Assembly: GCA_002305075.1 (NCBI GenBank)
Contig: DBQC01000021.1
Location: forward strand, 1-26,355
Origin: Ruminococcaceae bacterium UBA1404
Lineage (GTDB): Bacteria > Bacillota > Clostridia > Oscillospirales > Ruminococcaceae
Length of the DNA: 26,355 nucleotides
Reading direction: 5' to 3'
Each line of letters starts with the position of its first letter. The first letter of the stretch is position 1. A program made the translations under genes and the position numbers. Of the stretch, positions 15,172 to 23,281 are shown piece after piece. Under the pieces are notes generated by a model. It made no database searches and was not told the origin of the DNA. It saw only the letters and a list, made by a program, of their open reading frames with translations.

Positions 15172-16533
15172 ATGGATACTAAAGCGCTTTTACTCGACAC
15201 CGTGGCCCAGCATCGCACCGAGATGTTTAAGGCCGAGCAGCACATTTTTAAGAATGCCGAAACCGGCTTTCGCGAATGGAAAACCAATGCCTACATGACC
15301 GAAAAGTTCGAGGCCATGGGCTACACGCTGACTCAGGCCGGCAATATCCCCGGCTTTATCGCCGACCTTGATACCGGACGGCCCGGCCCTAAAATCTGCA
15401 TCATGGCCGAGCTCGACTCCCTCATCGTGCCCGACCATCCCGACGCCGTATCCGATACCGGAGCGGCCCATGCCTGCGGTCACCATGCCCAGTGCGCAGC
15501 TTTGCTCGGCGTGGCCGCCGCACTAAAGGCCCCCGGCGCTCTAGATGAGCTTTCGGGCAGCATCCGCTTTGCGGTGGTTCCGGCCGAGGAGCTCATTGAA
15601 ATCGGCTACCGGGAGTCTCTGCGTCGTCAGGGCATCATCAAATATTTTGGCGGCAAGGTTGAGTTTCTGTATCGGGGCCTGTTAGACGGCGTGGACATCA
15701 TCTACATGGTGCACACCAGCGCCAACCACCCGGGGGGCTTTGGCATCAGCCCGGGCAACAACGGCTGCATCACCAAGAACATCGAGTATAAAGGCCGAGC
15801 GGCGCACGCAGGCGGATCGCCCCACCGTGGCGTCAACGCTCTCTATGCGGCTCAGATGGGCCTTGCGGCCATCAACGCCCTGCGAGAAACTTTTAAGGAT
15901 AGCGACCACATCCGTGTGCATCCCATCATCACCGAGGGGGGGCAGGCGGTCAACGCCATTCCCGACCGTGTCAAGCTCGAAAGCTATGTCCGCGGTTCCA
16001 ACCTCGAGGCCATTGTGGCCGAAAACCGCAAGGTAAACCGCGCGTTGGCGGCCGGAGCGGCGGCTCTGGGTGCCGAAGTTGTGCTAAGCGACCGCTTTGG
16101 CTATATGCCGCTGCAAAACGATGCCAACCTATCCAAGTTGGCTCTGGAATGCATGGCTCAGGTGGTGCCCGAGGACAAAATCAGCCCGAACGAACCCTGG
16201 AGCAGCGGCAGCACCGACATGGGCGATATGTCTACCCTCATGCCGGTTCTACACCCCATGGTGGGTGGGGCTTGCGGCGTGGGTCATGGCAACAACTACC
16301 GGATCGATGACCCCGAGACCGCCCTTGTTAAGTGCGCCCAATTCCAGGTGCTGTTTGCCCACAAGCTGCTCTCGGACGGTGCCAAGGCTGCCCGGGAGGT
16401 TATTGCCGCCAAAAAGGTTGTATTCTCCAGCAAGGAGGAATACTTTGCCTTTGTTGACAAGGTGGCTATGGACAAGGAGGGTGCTGTGTATAACAGCGAC
16501 GGCACCATTACCCTGGACTACACCAATCTATAA
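15172..16533 (+). CDS. M20-family metal-dependent amidohydrolase (aminobenzoyl-glutamate hydrolase-like)
   Basis: This 453-residue cytoplasmic enzyme belongs to the M20 peptidase/amidohydrolase family, which removes acyl or aminoacyl groups from amide substrates with a two-metal centre. Visible metal-site marks are MAELDSL (E80, D82), HACGHHAQ (H100, H104, H105), the catalytic PAEELIE pair, and the dimerisation segment GRAAHAGGSPHRGVNALYA. The C-terminal WSSGSTDMGDMS and PMVGGACGVGHG segments complete the catalytic domain. It resembles the AbgB-like branch, but the substrate is not readable. ATG at 15172 has GGAGG upstream. It has its own promoter and a hairpin after the stop, so it is probably monocistronic. 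Confidence 0.9.
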   Translation: MDTKALLLDTVAQHRTEMFKAEQHIFKNAETGFREWKTNAYMTEKFEAMGYTLTQAGNIPGFIADLDTGRPGPKICIMAELDSLIVPDHPDAVSDTGAAHACGHHAQCAALLGVAAALKAPGALDELSGSIRFAVVPAEELIEIGYRESLRRQGIIKYFGGKVEFLYRGLLDGVDIIYMVHTSANHPGGFGISPGNNGCITKNIEYKGRAAHAGGSPHRGVNALYAAQMGLAAINALRETFKDSDHIRVHPIITEGGQAVNAIPDRVKLESYVRGSNLEAIVAENRKVNRALAAGAAALGAEVVLSDRFGYMPLQNDANLSKLALECMAQVVPEDKISPNEPWSSGSTDMGDMSTLMPVLHPMVGGACGVGHGNNYRIDDPETALVKCAQFQVLFAHKLLSDGAKAAREVIAAKKVVFSSKEEYFAFVDKVAMDKEGAVYNSDGTITLDYTNL

Positions 16534-16539
16534 GCTCAG

Positions 16540-16566
16540 AGGGCAGCCGGCTGGTCCGGCTGCCCT
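16540..16566 (+). terminator. Hairpin after the M20 amidohydrolase
   Basis: A perfect 11-bp stem AGGGCAGCCGG/CCGGCTGCCCT with a 5-base loop begins seven bases after the stop. The following T run is short, so some read-through into the Ppx gene is likely. Confidence 0.65.
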
Positions 16567-16595
16567 GCTTTGCGTATAAAAACGGCGCGGGAGTG

Positions 16596-17525
16596 ATGGA
16601 AGTGGAAAACCGCTATGCCGTGGTGGACATTGGTTCCAACACGGTACGCATGGTGATTTACGACCAGGAGGAGAACGGTGCGCTTACCCGGGTTATCGGC
16701 GAAAAGGCCTCGCTGGGACTGGTGAACTTCGTCTCGGACGGGTGCATGAGTGACCTAGGCCTAAACAAGCTGTTGGAGACCCTGGAGGGCTTCGGACTGG
16801 CGGCGGCCAAAGTGGGCTGCGACGAGCTTGTTGCATTTGCCACAGCCTCGCTGCGGGGGCTTGAGAACACCAATGATATTCTTGAAAAGATAAAAGCGCA
16901 TACCGGCATTATCGTGGATGTGCTGTCGGGGGAGGAGGAAGCCGCCTTTAACTTTGGAGGGCTGCAGGCCGCTTTTGCTCTCACCGACGGCATGATGGTG
17001 GACATGGGGGGCGGCTCCACCGAGGTGCTGAGCTTTGCGGGGGGCGACATCGCCCACCTTTCCAGCCTGCCCTTTGGTTGCTTGCAGCTGCATAAGCAGT
17101 TTATCAGCGAGATTCTCCCCACCACAGGGGAGGAACAGGCCATCCGCGCCTATGTGCGCCGACATGTGGCCTCCTGCCACTGGTTGCCCGGGGCGGCACA
17201 CACGGCCTACGCCATGGGCGGCACAGCCAAGGCAGCCACCAAGGTCTATGGGGCATTTTATGGCGAGGGCCGGCCAAAAAGCCTGCACATAGGTCAGCTT
17301 ACCGGGCTTTACCGTCAGCTCACAGCCAACAAAGAGCAGGCGGCCATCTTGCTGGTGGAGGAGGTGCCCGACCGGCTACACACCTTGCTGCCAGGCCTTT
17401 GCGGGCTTATCGAACTGCTGCATATCGCCGGGGCCGAGCGGGTGGTCATCTCCGAGTGCGGGGTGCGGGAGGGGTATCTGGCCCGCCATCTGTCTAGAGA
17501 GACAACCCGGGTGGCCGGCGACTAA
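16596..17525 (+). CDS. Ppx/GppA-family phosphatase
   Basis: This 309-residue protein belongs to the exopolyphosphatase/guanosine-pentaphosphate phosphatase family, which hydrolyses polyphosphate or (p)ppGpp in the cytoplasm. The ASKHA-fold signatures are present: VVDIGSNTVRMVIYD at the N-terminus, the LSGEEEAAFNFGGL segment containing the catalytic glutamate region, and VDMGGGSTEVLSF in the middle. The length fits the short two-domain form without the C-terminal helical extension of E. coli Ppx, so specificity is open. The start is uncertain between ATG 16596, GTG 16593 and GTG 16602; GGGAG lies at 16588-16592. It converges on trkH with a shared terminator. Confidence 0.9.
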   Translation: MEVENRYAVVDIGSNTVRMVIYDQEENGALTRVIGEKASLGLVNFVSDGCMSDLGLNKLLETLEGFGLAAAKVGCDELVAFATASLRGLENTNDILEKIKAHTGIIVDVLSGEEEAAFNFGGLQAAFALTDGMMVDMGGGSTEVLSFAGGDIAHLSSLPFGCLQLHKQFISEILPTTGEEQAIRAYVRRHVASCHWLPGAAHTAYAMGGTAKAATKVYGAFYGEGRPKSLHIGQLTGLYRQLTANKEQAAILLVEEVPDRLHTLLPGLCGLIELLHIAGAERVVISECGVREGYLARHLSRETTRVAGD

Positions 17526-17566
17526 CCTAAGGCGTGCGTTGCTAAAGGGCTGGTTCCCATACAGAA

Positions 17567-17607
17567 AAAGACATCGGCAGACCGGGCCACGGTCAACCGA
17601 TGTCTTT
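17567..17607. terminator. Terminator between the Ppx gene and trkH
   Basis: An 11-bp stem AAAGACATCGG/CCGATGTCTTT encloses a 19-base loop that itself holds ACCG/CGGT. It has A and T runs at its two ends, so it can serve both convergent transcripts. Confidence 0.7.
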
Positions 17608-17640
17608 GTGATTTCTGTCATATTTATTTGGGGTGAGCGG

Positions 17641-19086
17641 TCATCCCTTTTTATACATGGCCGGGCTAAAGAGCAGCAAAAACGGGTAGAGCTCCAGCCG
17701 TCCGGCCATCATGGTGAAGGTGAGGACGAGCTTGGAGTACCCGGAAAACATGGAAAAGTTGCCCATGGGCCCAGCCAACCCAAAGGCTGGCCCCACATTG
17801 GAGATGCAGGTCAGTGCGCTGGAAAAGCTGGTGAGCAGATCAAGACCGTCTATCATAAGCACCAGTAGGAAGGAGCCCACCAGCAGAGCCACATAGAGGG
17901 CGAAAAACAAGAGCACACCCCGCACCATTTCTTCGGACAGCATCCTGTCGTCCACTGTAACGCCCTGTACCCGCCGGGGATGGAGGATGTGGTTGATCTC
18001 CCGGCGTATGGCCTTGTAGATCACCACCACCCGAATGGCCTTAAATCCGCCTGCAGTGGAACCCGCACAGCCACCCATAAACATGAGTACCATAAGCAGC
18101 GCTCGGCTTAAGTCGGGCCAAAGATCAAAGTTCGCGGTGGCATAGCCGGTAGTGGACACCAGCGAGGAAGCCTGAAAGGCCGCTTGGTGGAGTGCTGCGG
18201 ACAGGCTGCCATAAATGGGCAAAATATTAAAGGAAATCAGCAGCACCACGGCCCCCACCATGGCTGTGTAAACTACCGCCTCGGTATTCTTAAAAAAGGC
18301 CAGCCTTTGGCCGGTAAACATCTGGTAGTAGATGCCAAAGTTTACGCTGCACACAAACATAAACACACCCACCACTATTTCGGCTGGCAGATTGTTAAAT
18401 CCACCTATACCGGTGTTTGTATGGGCAAATCCGCCAGTGCCCACGGTGCCAAACATGGTGAGTGCCGCATCGTAAAAGGTCATACCGCAAAGCAGCAGCG
18501 CCACCAGCACGATAGCCGACAGTGCGATATACACCGTGTAGAGGCGCCTTGCAGTTTCCCGCATACGGGGCACCACCTTTCCCGGATCAAGCCCTGTGCT
18601 TTCGGCCCGCATAAGCAAAAGCGAGCTGCCGCCGCTTAAGGGCACCAGCGCCATCATGAGCACCAGCACTCCCATACCCCCCAACCAGTGGGTGAGGCTG
18701 CGCCAGAACAGGAGCCCCCGTGGCAGCGCCTCGACATCGGTGAGGATGGAGGCGCCGGTGGTGGAAAAGCCCGAGGCACTCTCGAACAGGCAATCTACAA
18801 AAGAGGGGATATGCCCACCTATATAAAAGGGCAGCGCACCGATAACCACCATAACGAGCCAACTCAGCCCGGCAATCATGAGTCCTTCTTTAACAAAAAA
18901 ACGGTCACTTTTTGATTTTATACGTGTAAGGGGATAGCCCCCCAGTACGCACAGCAGGATGGGCGGGTAGAAGGAACCCACATCAGAGGCGCCGGTTAGC
19001 AGAGAAGCCACCGCCGACAAAGATAAAAAGCTCCCTTCCACCATCATGACATAGCCCAGCGTGCGCGCGATAATACCGTAGTTCAC
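17641..19086 (-). CDS. trkH: TrkH-family potassium uptake membrane subunit
   Basis: This 481-residue integral membrane protein forms the potassium pathway of a Trk/Ktr uptake system. The four pore-loop selectivity segments are readable in order: SASGFSTTGAS, FGTVGTGGF, SSLVSTTGYA and CISNVGPAFG. GGCAGSTAGGFK lies between the third and fourth, and the family end MMAGRLELYP closes the protein. The start is GTG at 19086, with GGAGGTG eight bases upstream overlapping the end of trkA. Only three bases separate it from the trkA stop, so the two are co-translated as a complete transporter: membrane channel plus cytoplasmic gating protein. Confidence 0.95.
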   Translation of the reverse strand: MNYGIIARTLGYVMMVEGSFLSLSAVASLLTGASDVGSFYPPILLCVLGGYPLTRIKSKSDRFFVKEGLMIAGLSWLVMVVIGALPFYIGGHIPSFVDCLFESASGFSTTGASILTDVEALPRGLLFWRSLTHWLGGMGVLVLMMALVPLSGGSSLLLMRAESTGLDPGKVVPRMRETARRLYTVYIALSAIVLVALLLCGMTFYDAALTMFGTVGTGGFAHTNTGIGGFNNLPAEIVVGVFMFVCSVNFGIYYQMFTGQRLAFFKNTEAVVYTAMVGAVVLLISFNILPIYGSLSAALHQAAFQASSLVSTTGYATANFDLWPDLSRALLMVLMFMGGCAGSTAGGFKAIRVVVIYKAIRREINHILHPRRVQGVTVDDRMLSEEMVRGVLLFFALYVALLVGSFLLVLMIDGLDLLTSFSSALTCISNVGPAFGLAGPMGNFSMFSGYSKLVLTFTMMAGRLELYPFLLLFSPAMYKKG

Positions 19087-19089
19087 GGC

Positions 19090-20475
19090 CTACACCTCCG
19101 ACCTGAAAACATCGCGCCTAAAGATATCGTTAAGGTCGCTGAGGCTGCCGGTCCCTGTGATGACAATAACCCGATCTCCCTGCTCAATAGCGTCGCCGCC
19201 TAGGGGGATGATAGTTTTATCTCCCCGTACAATGGTGGCGATGAGGGTGCCCGGCATAATGCGGTCGGTAAGCGCCCGCAGCGGCACGCCCAGATAACGG
19301 GTGCTTTCGCCGGCGATAAACTCCAGCGCCTCCACTTTATCGTCCACAATGCGGTAGAGGCTCTCAAAGCCGCTGTCTTGCGAGCTGCCCAGCGCCCGGA
19401 CATAGCGGATAATCTCGTCCGTGGTGAGCATGCGTGGTGAGAGCACGCTATCAATCCCCAGCCGGTCCACTACCTTCATACTGCCGATGCGATTGATTTT
19501 GGCCACCACTTTTGGCAGTCCCAGATGGGTGGCATAGAGCCCCGCAATGAGGTTTTCCTCGTCCCGGTCGGTCAGCGCTACAAAGGCGTCCATGCCCCGG
19601 ATGCCCTCGCTCTCCAGCACGGCTTCGTCGGTGCCGTCTCCCAGGATAATGGTGGCGTCAGGAATAAGCTCGCAGAGGTGGGTGCAGCGGTTTTCGGACT
19701 GCTCGATCAGCTTGAAATGCATACCGGTGCCGGTCATATGCTTGATGAGATAGACGGCAATGCGGCTGCCCCCCACAATCATCACATTGCGCAGCCGCTT
19801 GTCCGGCCGCTTCAAAAAACGGGAAAAAGCCGTTGTGTTGGTGGGTTTTCCGATGATGTGGATTTTGTCCTTTTCCTCAAGCACAAAACTGCCGCCGGGG
19901 ATAAATACCTCGTCTCCCCGTTCCACGGCGCAGATGAGCACCGGTTCGGGCAGGGCAGGGGTGATGTCTGCAATGGCTCGTCCGGCCAGCCCGTCGGTGG
20001 GCAGCACCTTAAATGCCACCATCTCCACGCGGCCGCCGGCAAAGGTCTCTACATCCACCGCCGAGGCAAAGCGCAATACATGACTGATTTTCACCGCCGC
20101 CTGCAGCTCGGGGTTGATGACCATGTCGATGCCAAAATCGTCTTTAAGGTCGCCTAACTCCAGCGCATACTCGGGATCGCGAATTCGGGCGATGGTGTGC
20201 TTGGCTCCTAACTTTTTGGCGGTGAGGCAGCAGACGATATTGGTCTCATCCGAGTCCATAACCGCAATAACCAAGTCGGCGTCGGTCACGCCCGCCTGTC
20301 TCAGCACGGCGGCCGAAAGGCCGTTTCCCCGTATGGTCATCACATCAAGGCTCTCGCTGGTGCGCCGTATGGTCGAATCGTCACTGTCCACAATCACCAC
20401 ATCGTTGTTCTCTATGGCAAGGCTTTGGGCCAGCGTATAGCCCACTTTGCCGCCCCCTACCACAATGATATACAT
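19090..20475 (-). CDS. trkA: Trk system potassium uptake regulatory protein TrkA
   Basis: This 461-residue cytoplasmic protein binds NAD(H)/nucleotides and gates TrkH. It has two RCK repeats, each an N-terminal Rossmann fold followed by a TrkA-C domain. The first starts MYIIVVGGGKVGYTLAQSLA and has VDSDD after strand 2. The second starts at about residue 230 with NVMIVGGSRIAVYLIKHM and contains GDGTDEAVLESEGI. The C-terminal TrkA-C ends IEQGDRVIVITG. An upstream in-frame start at 20514 is rejected. ATG at 20475 has AAAGGAAG upstream and places the Rossmann strand at the N-terminus as usual. It heads the trkA-trkH operon. Confidence 0.95.
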   Translation of the reverse strand: MYIIVVGGGKVGYTLAQSLAIENNDVVIVDSDDSTIRRTSESLDVMTIRGNGLSAAVLRQAGVTDADLVIAVMDSDETNIVCCLTAKKLGAKHTIARIRDPEYALELGDLKDDFGIDMVINPELQAAVKISHVLRFASAVDVETFAGGRVEMVAFKVLPTDGLAGRAIADITPALPEPVLICAVERGDEVFIPGGSFVLEEKDKIHIIGKPTNTTAFSRFLKRPDKRLRNVMIVGGSRIAVYLIKHMTGTGMHFKLIEQSENRCTHLCELIPDATIILGDGTDEAVLESEGIRGMDAFVALTDRDEENLIAGLYATHLGLPKVVAKINRIGSMKVVDRLGIDSVLSPRMLTTDEIIRYVRALGSSQDSGFESLYRIVDDKVEALEFIAGESTRYLGVPLRALTDRIMPGTLIATIVRGDKTIIPLGGDAIEQGDRVIVITGTGSLSDLNDIFRRDVFRSEV

Positions 20476-20522
20476 AGCGCTTCCTTTCAGCGGACAGACC
20501 GCCTGTTTTTCCATGTAAACCC

Positions 20523-20551
20523 ATCATACTTCCGGGTGTTTGCAAAGTCAA
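20523..20551 (-). promoter_or_regulatory. Promoter for trkA-trkH
   Basis: On the minus strand TTGACT (20546-20551) and TATGAT (20523-20528) are separated by exactly 17 bases, 47 bases before the trkA start. Confidence 0.78.
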
Positions 20552-20603
20552 CATATTGATTATGTGTGGATATTGACCGGACTATTTGCACAATATGGCC
20601 TGA

Positions 20604-20633
20604 TTGACAAGGTCGGCCGGCCGATGCTAAGAT
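20604..20633 (+). promoter_or_regulatory. Promoter for the MarR-family gene
   Basis: A perfect TTGACA at 20604-20609 and TAAGAT at 20628-20633 are separated by 18 bases. The spacer contains a perfect palindrome (see the operator entry). Confidence 0.72.
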
Positions 20634-20669
20634 AAACAAAGCATCGATTACGGCCGGTTGTTACCGGCC
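20613..20669. promoter_or_regulatory. Candidate MarR autoregulatory operators
   Basis: A perfect 12-bp palindrome TCGGCCGGCCGA (20613-20624) lies between the -35 and -10 boxes. A second inverted repeat GGCCGG-6-CCGGCC (20652-20669) lies between the promoter and the start codon. A third, GATGCT/AGCATC (20623-20628/20640-20645), lies between them. Placement suggests repression by the adjacent MarR protein; this is inferred. Confidence 0.5.
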
Positions 20670-20691
20670 TCTCTTTCAAGGATGGTTGTAG

Positions 20692-21210
20692 ATGAAAAAT
20701 CTTGGCGGGCCTTTTAGCCAGCTTTATGTAGATCTCTTTAGCCTGGTTATGCGGGTTGATGAGCTCTCGGTTAAATATTATACCGGCGGCAGGCTCACCC
20801 TGAGCGAGATGCGCACCCTCGAGGGCATTGGCCTTGATCGGCGGCGCACCATGGGCGAACTGGCCGGCATTATGAATGTTACGGTAGGCACCATGACCGT
20901 GACCATCGACCGACTGGTGAAAAAGGGTTTTGTGCGCCGCAGCCGCTCCGAATCCGACCGCCGGGTGGTCTGGATCAGTCTCACGCGGTCGGGCAGCACC
21001 ATGCTGCGCAACCATTTGCGCATCCACCGCCGCATGGTGGACGAGGCCCTTCAGGGGCTCACCGAGGCTCAGCTCGAGGCCCTCGACCAAGCGGGCAATC
21101 AGCTTCTTGCCTATTTTGCGCTGGAGCATAGTCGCCTAACCGAAAAGCAGCAGGCCGCTAAGGACAAGGGTCGCACTCAGGCCGACAGCTTAAAAGCCAA
21201 GGAGGACTAA
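20692..21210 (+). CDS. MarR-family transcriptional regulator
   Basis: This 172-residue protein is a winged-helix DNA-binding dimer of the MarR family. The winged helix runs over about residues 35-105: LTLSEMRTLEGI, then TMGELAGIMNVTVGTMTVTI as helix-turn-helix, RLVKKGFVRR, and the wing with the family hallmark SESDRRVVWISLT. The C-terminal helices (about 106-155) would form the dimer interface, and the Lys/Gln-rich tail is probably disordered. ATG at 20692 is preceded by AAGGATGG. The target is not clear: the gene is monocistronic, divergent from trkA (217 bases) and flanked by palindromes that fit self-repression. Confidence 0.92.
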   Translation: MKNLGGPFSQLYVDLFSLVMRVDELSVKYYTGGRLTLSEMRTLEGIGLDRRRTMGELAGIMNVTVGTMTVTIDRLVKKGFVRRSRSESDRRVVWISLTRSGSTMLRNHLRIHRRMVDEALQGLTEAQLEALDQAGNQLLAYFALEHSRLTEKQQAAKDKGRTQADSLKAKED

Positions 21211-21233
21211 AAAGCCCCCAACCTCACCAAGCA

Positions 21234-21259
21234 AACCGCCGCCCTAAGGGGCGGCGGTT
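21234..21259. terminator. Terminator between marR and the MGMT-like gene
   Basis: A perfect 11-bp stem AACCGCCGCCC/GGGCGGCGGTT has a 4-base loop and is followed by an AT-rich ATAATTT. It overlaps the last two bases of the minus-strand MGMT-like stop codon. Confidence 0.8.
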
Positions 21260-21563
21260 ATAATTTGTCTACTCCCGAGCGGGCCATGTCCACCCGGCCG
21301 CTTTTAAGAAAGCAAACCCCCTCCTGCTCGAGCATTTGGCGCTGCAAGCCGTGGAACATATCGGCGGGGGAGAGGCTACCGTCCGAGCGAACCACCCGAT
21401 GGCAGGGTAGTCCCTCGGGTGCCTCGCGCATAGCCCGGCCGGCCAGACGGGGTGCCCCGGGCCGTCCGGCCAAAATGGCCAACTGGCCGTAGCTTATCAC
21501 TTGACCGGGGGGAAGCTTGGCCACAATGGCCCACACCCGTTTATTAAAGGCTTTGGTTGTCAT
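21258..21563 (-). CDS. Short MGMT-domain protein (alkyltransferase-like)
   Basis: This 101-residue protein consists of only the DNA-binding/active-site domain of O6-alkylguanine-DNA alkyltransferases. VWAIVAKLPPGQVISYGQLA and a GLPCHRVVRSDG motif are clear. It keeps the acceptor cysteine (C54) where classical alkyltransferase-like (ATL) proteins have tryptophan. The arginine-finger region RAMREAP is also present. The N-terminal domain of full-length Ogt is absent, as in the short MGMT/ATL class. It may repair or flag alkylated guanine. ATG at 21563 has GGGAG upstream; a longer reading from 21647 is rejected. A full-length ogt lies 1.3 kb away. Confidence 0.88.
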   Translation of the reverse strand: MTTKAFNKRVWAIVAKLPPGQVISYGQLAILAGRPGAPRLAGRAMREAPEGLPCHRVVRSDGSLSPADMFHGLQRQMLEQEGVCFLKSGRVDMARSGVDKL

Positions 21564-21593
21564 GGCGCACTCCCTTATGGCTCTACTGTCCCC

Positions 21594-21604
21594 ATTATAG
21601 CACA
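21594..21604 (-). promoter_or_regulatory. Extended -10 promoter for the MGMT-like gene
   Basis: The minus strand reads TGTGCTATAAT, identical to the extended -10 ahead of the aldo/keto reductase, 30 bases before the start codon. No strong -35 box is visible. Confidence 0.55.
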
Positions 21605-21741
21605 GCCGAGAAGGCAAAATAAAGCAGTCCGATGGGTCTGCGACCACTGCACCGGCTCGTTCTCCGTCACCCGAACATGCCCTTTTTGCATATAGTTAAG
21701 GTAGAACGCGCCGCTATGCGCCATACAGGGGAGGAACCGCC

Positions 21742-22428
21742 ATGAAACGCCCGAAAGACGCCCAGAGGCTTTTGCTGCCTTTAAGTCATGTTCATGTTCT
21801 GGCCGGCTACCTAAGCCCGCTATACAAAGCCTATTTTGGGCGGGAAAACTACGGCCTCGACCTCACCGACCCCACCGACCCCCGCATCTACGCCGGCGCC
21901 GCAGGGGTGGTACTGGCCGCCGGTTGCGACGACAGCTTGGGTAACACGGTGATTGTCCGCTACGAGGGGGTGTGGAACCACCGGGACGAGCGGGTGATGG
22001 ATGTTGTTCTGCGGTACAGCCACCTGTCGGCCATCACGGTGGCGGTAGGTATGGAGGTGGAGACGGGGGATGTGCTGGGCATATTGGGATGCACAGCCAT
22101 AGCCGACCGGGGTCTGCTGCTCCACCTAGAGGCTGACGCCGACTGTGAACAGCCCACCTACACTCCAACCCTGCACAGCGGGGGAGACTTTTTGCAGCCG
22201 GGCAATCGGCGGCAGCCCACCACCCTGGATCCCGCCGCACTGCTGCATATCGGCCCCGGCCAATGCCTTGGGCTACTTCAACCCGATTGGTGCCGCCCCG
22301 AGCATTTTGCGCTGCCCGAAGTGCCCCGCCACGAGCCGGGCAGCAGCCTGAGTGTCTTTGAAAAGTTCGAGTCGGTGCTGCGGGCCACCGAGGAATACTT
22401 GCAACCCGATGAGGAGGACAATGAGTAG
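21742..22428 (+). CDS. Degenerate M23 (LytM-like) peptidase-family protein
   Basis: The 228-residue protein shows the beta-sheet core of M23 endopeptidases: YGLDL, then GAAGVVLAAGCDDSLGNTVI, RYSHLSAI, and VGMEVETGDVLGILG, then LHLEA. In active enzymes the zinc site is HxxxD plus HxH. Here the first histidine is N36 (NYGLD, with D40 kept) and the HxH pair reads L126-L-H128. H94 in YSHLS is retained. Catalysis is therefore doubtful, as in inactive LytM regulators such as EnvC. No signal peptide or membrane helix is present, so a cytoplasmic location or unusual export is implied. ATG at 21742 has GGGGAGGAA upstream. Confidence 0.75.
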   Translation: MKRPKDAQRLLLPLSHVHVLAGYLSPLYKAYFGRENYGLDLTDPTDPRIYAGAAGVVLAAGCDDSLGNTVIVRYEGVWNHRDERVMDVVLRYSHLSAITVAVGMEVETGDVLGILGCTAIADRGLLLHLEADADCEQPTYTPTLHSGGDFLQPGNRRQPTTLDPAALLHIGPGQCLGLLQPDWCRPEHFALPEVPRHEPGSSLSVFEKFESVLRATEEYLQPDEEDNE

Positions 22429-22816
22429 CGAAAATTATAGAAGTATTTTTGCGCCGTTTATAGTAATATAGAGGATAGAGGTAAAGGCCAACAGGCGCCT
22501 TATCTAGGCCGCTACTCCACGGCGTGTCTTGATGGCCCTCTCGCCGGATAAAAAGGCCCCTGTGGCAGAATAACCGGGGACCTTTAGCCTCCTCGGCTGC
22601 AATGCCGCCCATACTGGCTGTGCGGCCTCTATCTTAAGCCGGTTGCTCGGGCGGGAGATGGGTAGCTTTTCGGCCGAGGCTGCGGGCTGGGGCTGCCTTT
22701 AGAGACCGCTACCTCGGCTGGATTTGCAGCCGACTTTGGCGGACCTTTCACCGGGCTTTCCGGGCTCGGAGCGGCCTGCCCGCCGGCCGATAGTACGCAG
22801 AAAAGGAGCAGCAATT
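22429..22816. other. 388-base GC-rich intergenic region without a gene
   Basis: I find no supported gene. The first 60 bases are AT-rich. The rest is GC-rich with many self-complementary segments, including AAAGGCCCC (22552-22560) opposite GGGGACCTTT (22576-22585), which on the minus strand is followed by a T run. It could be a structured leader for ogt-glycosylase, but I cannot match it to a known riboswitch. Confidence 0.45.
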
Positions 22817-23281
22817 ATGACCCTATACAGCTTTGACAGTCCCATCGGTCGCCTGTCCGTCGCCGGCGACCATGAGGCCATCACCCATCTTTACTTTGCC
22901 ACGGACAAGCCCCACCCCGCTCTGACGCTGGGCAGCACGCCCCTACTTGTCGCGGCAGCCGAGCAGGTGACCGAATATCTCGAGGGCCGTCGCACCGACT
23001 TTGACCTGCCCCTGCGCCCGGCGGGTACCCCGTTCATGCAGGCGGTGTGGGACCGGCTTAGAGCCATTCCCTATGGCGAGACCCGCAGCTATAAGCAGCT
23101 TGCCGCCGCCCTAGGCAACCCTAAGGCTGCCCGAGCTGTTGGGATGGCCAACAACCGCAACCCCATCCCCCTCATCATACCCTGCCACAGAGTGGTTGGC
23201 AGCGGTGGCAAGCTGGTGGGCTTTCGTGGCGGATTGGACATCAAGCGCCGGCTGCTCGAATTAGAGGGGGCGGCCCTATGA
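22817..23281 (+). CDS. ogt: Methylated-DNA-[protein]-cysteine S-methyltransferase
   Basis: This 154-residue suicide enzyme moves methyl groups from O6-methylguanine and O4-methylthymine to its own cysteine. It has the full two-domain layout: an N-terminal ribonuclease-H-like domain starting LYSFDSPIGRLSVAG, then the active domain with YGETRSYKQLAAALG, RAVGMANNRNPIPLIIPCHRVV (acceptor C123) and the GFRGGLDIKRRLLELE end. ATG at 22817 has AAAAGGAG upstream; an in-frame reading from 22724 is rejected. Its stop overlaps the start of the glycosylase gene as ATGA, making a translationally coupled alkylation-repair pair. Confidence 0.95.
   Translation: MTLYSFDSPIGRLSVAGDHEAITHLYFATDKPHPALTLGSTPLLVAAAEQVTEYLEGRRTDFDLPLRPAGTPFMQAVWDRLRAIPYGETRSYKQLAAALGNPKAARAVGMANNRNPIPLIIPCHRVVGSGGKLVGFRGGLDIKRRLLELEGAAL

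Noticed and set aside
19525..20157. Plus-strand frame of 210 codons
   Set aside because: It is antisense to trkA and has no recognisable motif.
21501..21695. Frame ending in a zinc-ribbon-like CDHC...CPFC motif
   Set aside because: The cysteine pairs (21648-21690) look like a zinc ribbon, but no start codon with a ribosome binding site lies between the MGMT-like gene and the motif, and the upstream part is antisense to that gene.
22034..22612. Minus-strand frame of 192 codons reaching into the intergenic region
   Set aside because: It overlaps the M23-like gene in antisense, has a low-complexity Pro-rich end, and no convincing ribosome binding site.
22640..22740. Possible T-box or other riboswitch upstream of ogt
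   Set aside because: ACCGCTACC-like bases gave a passing resemblance, but the conserved T-box sequence AGGGTGGNACCGCG is absent and the downstream genes do not fit.
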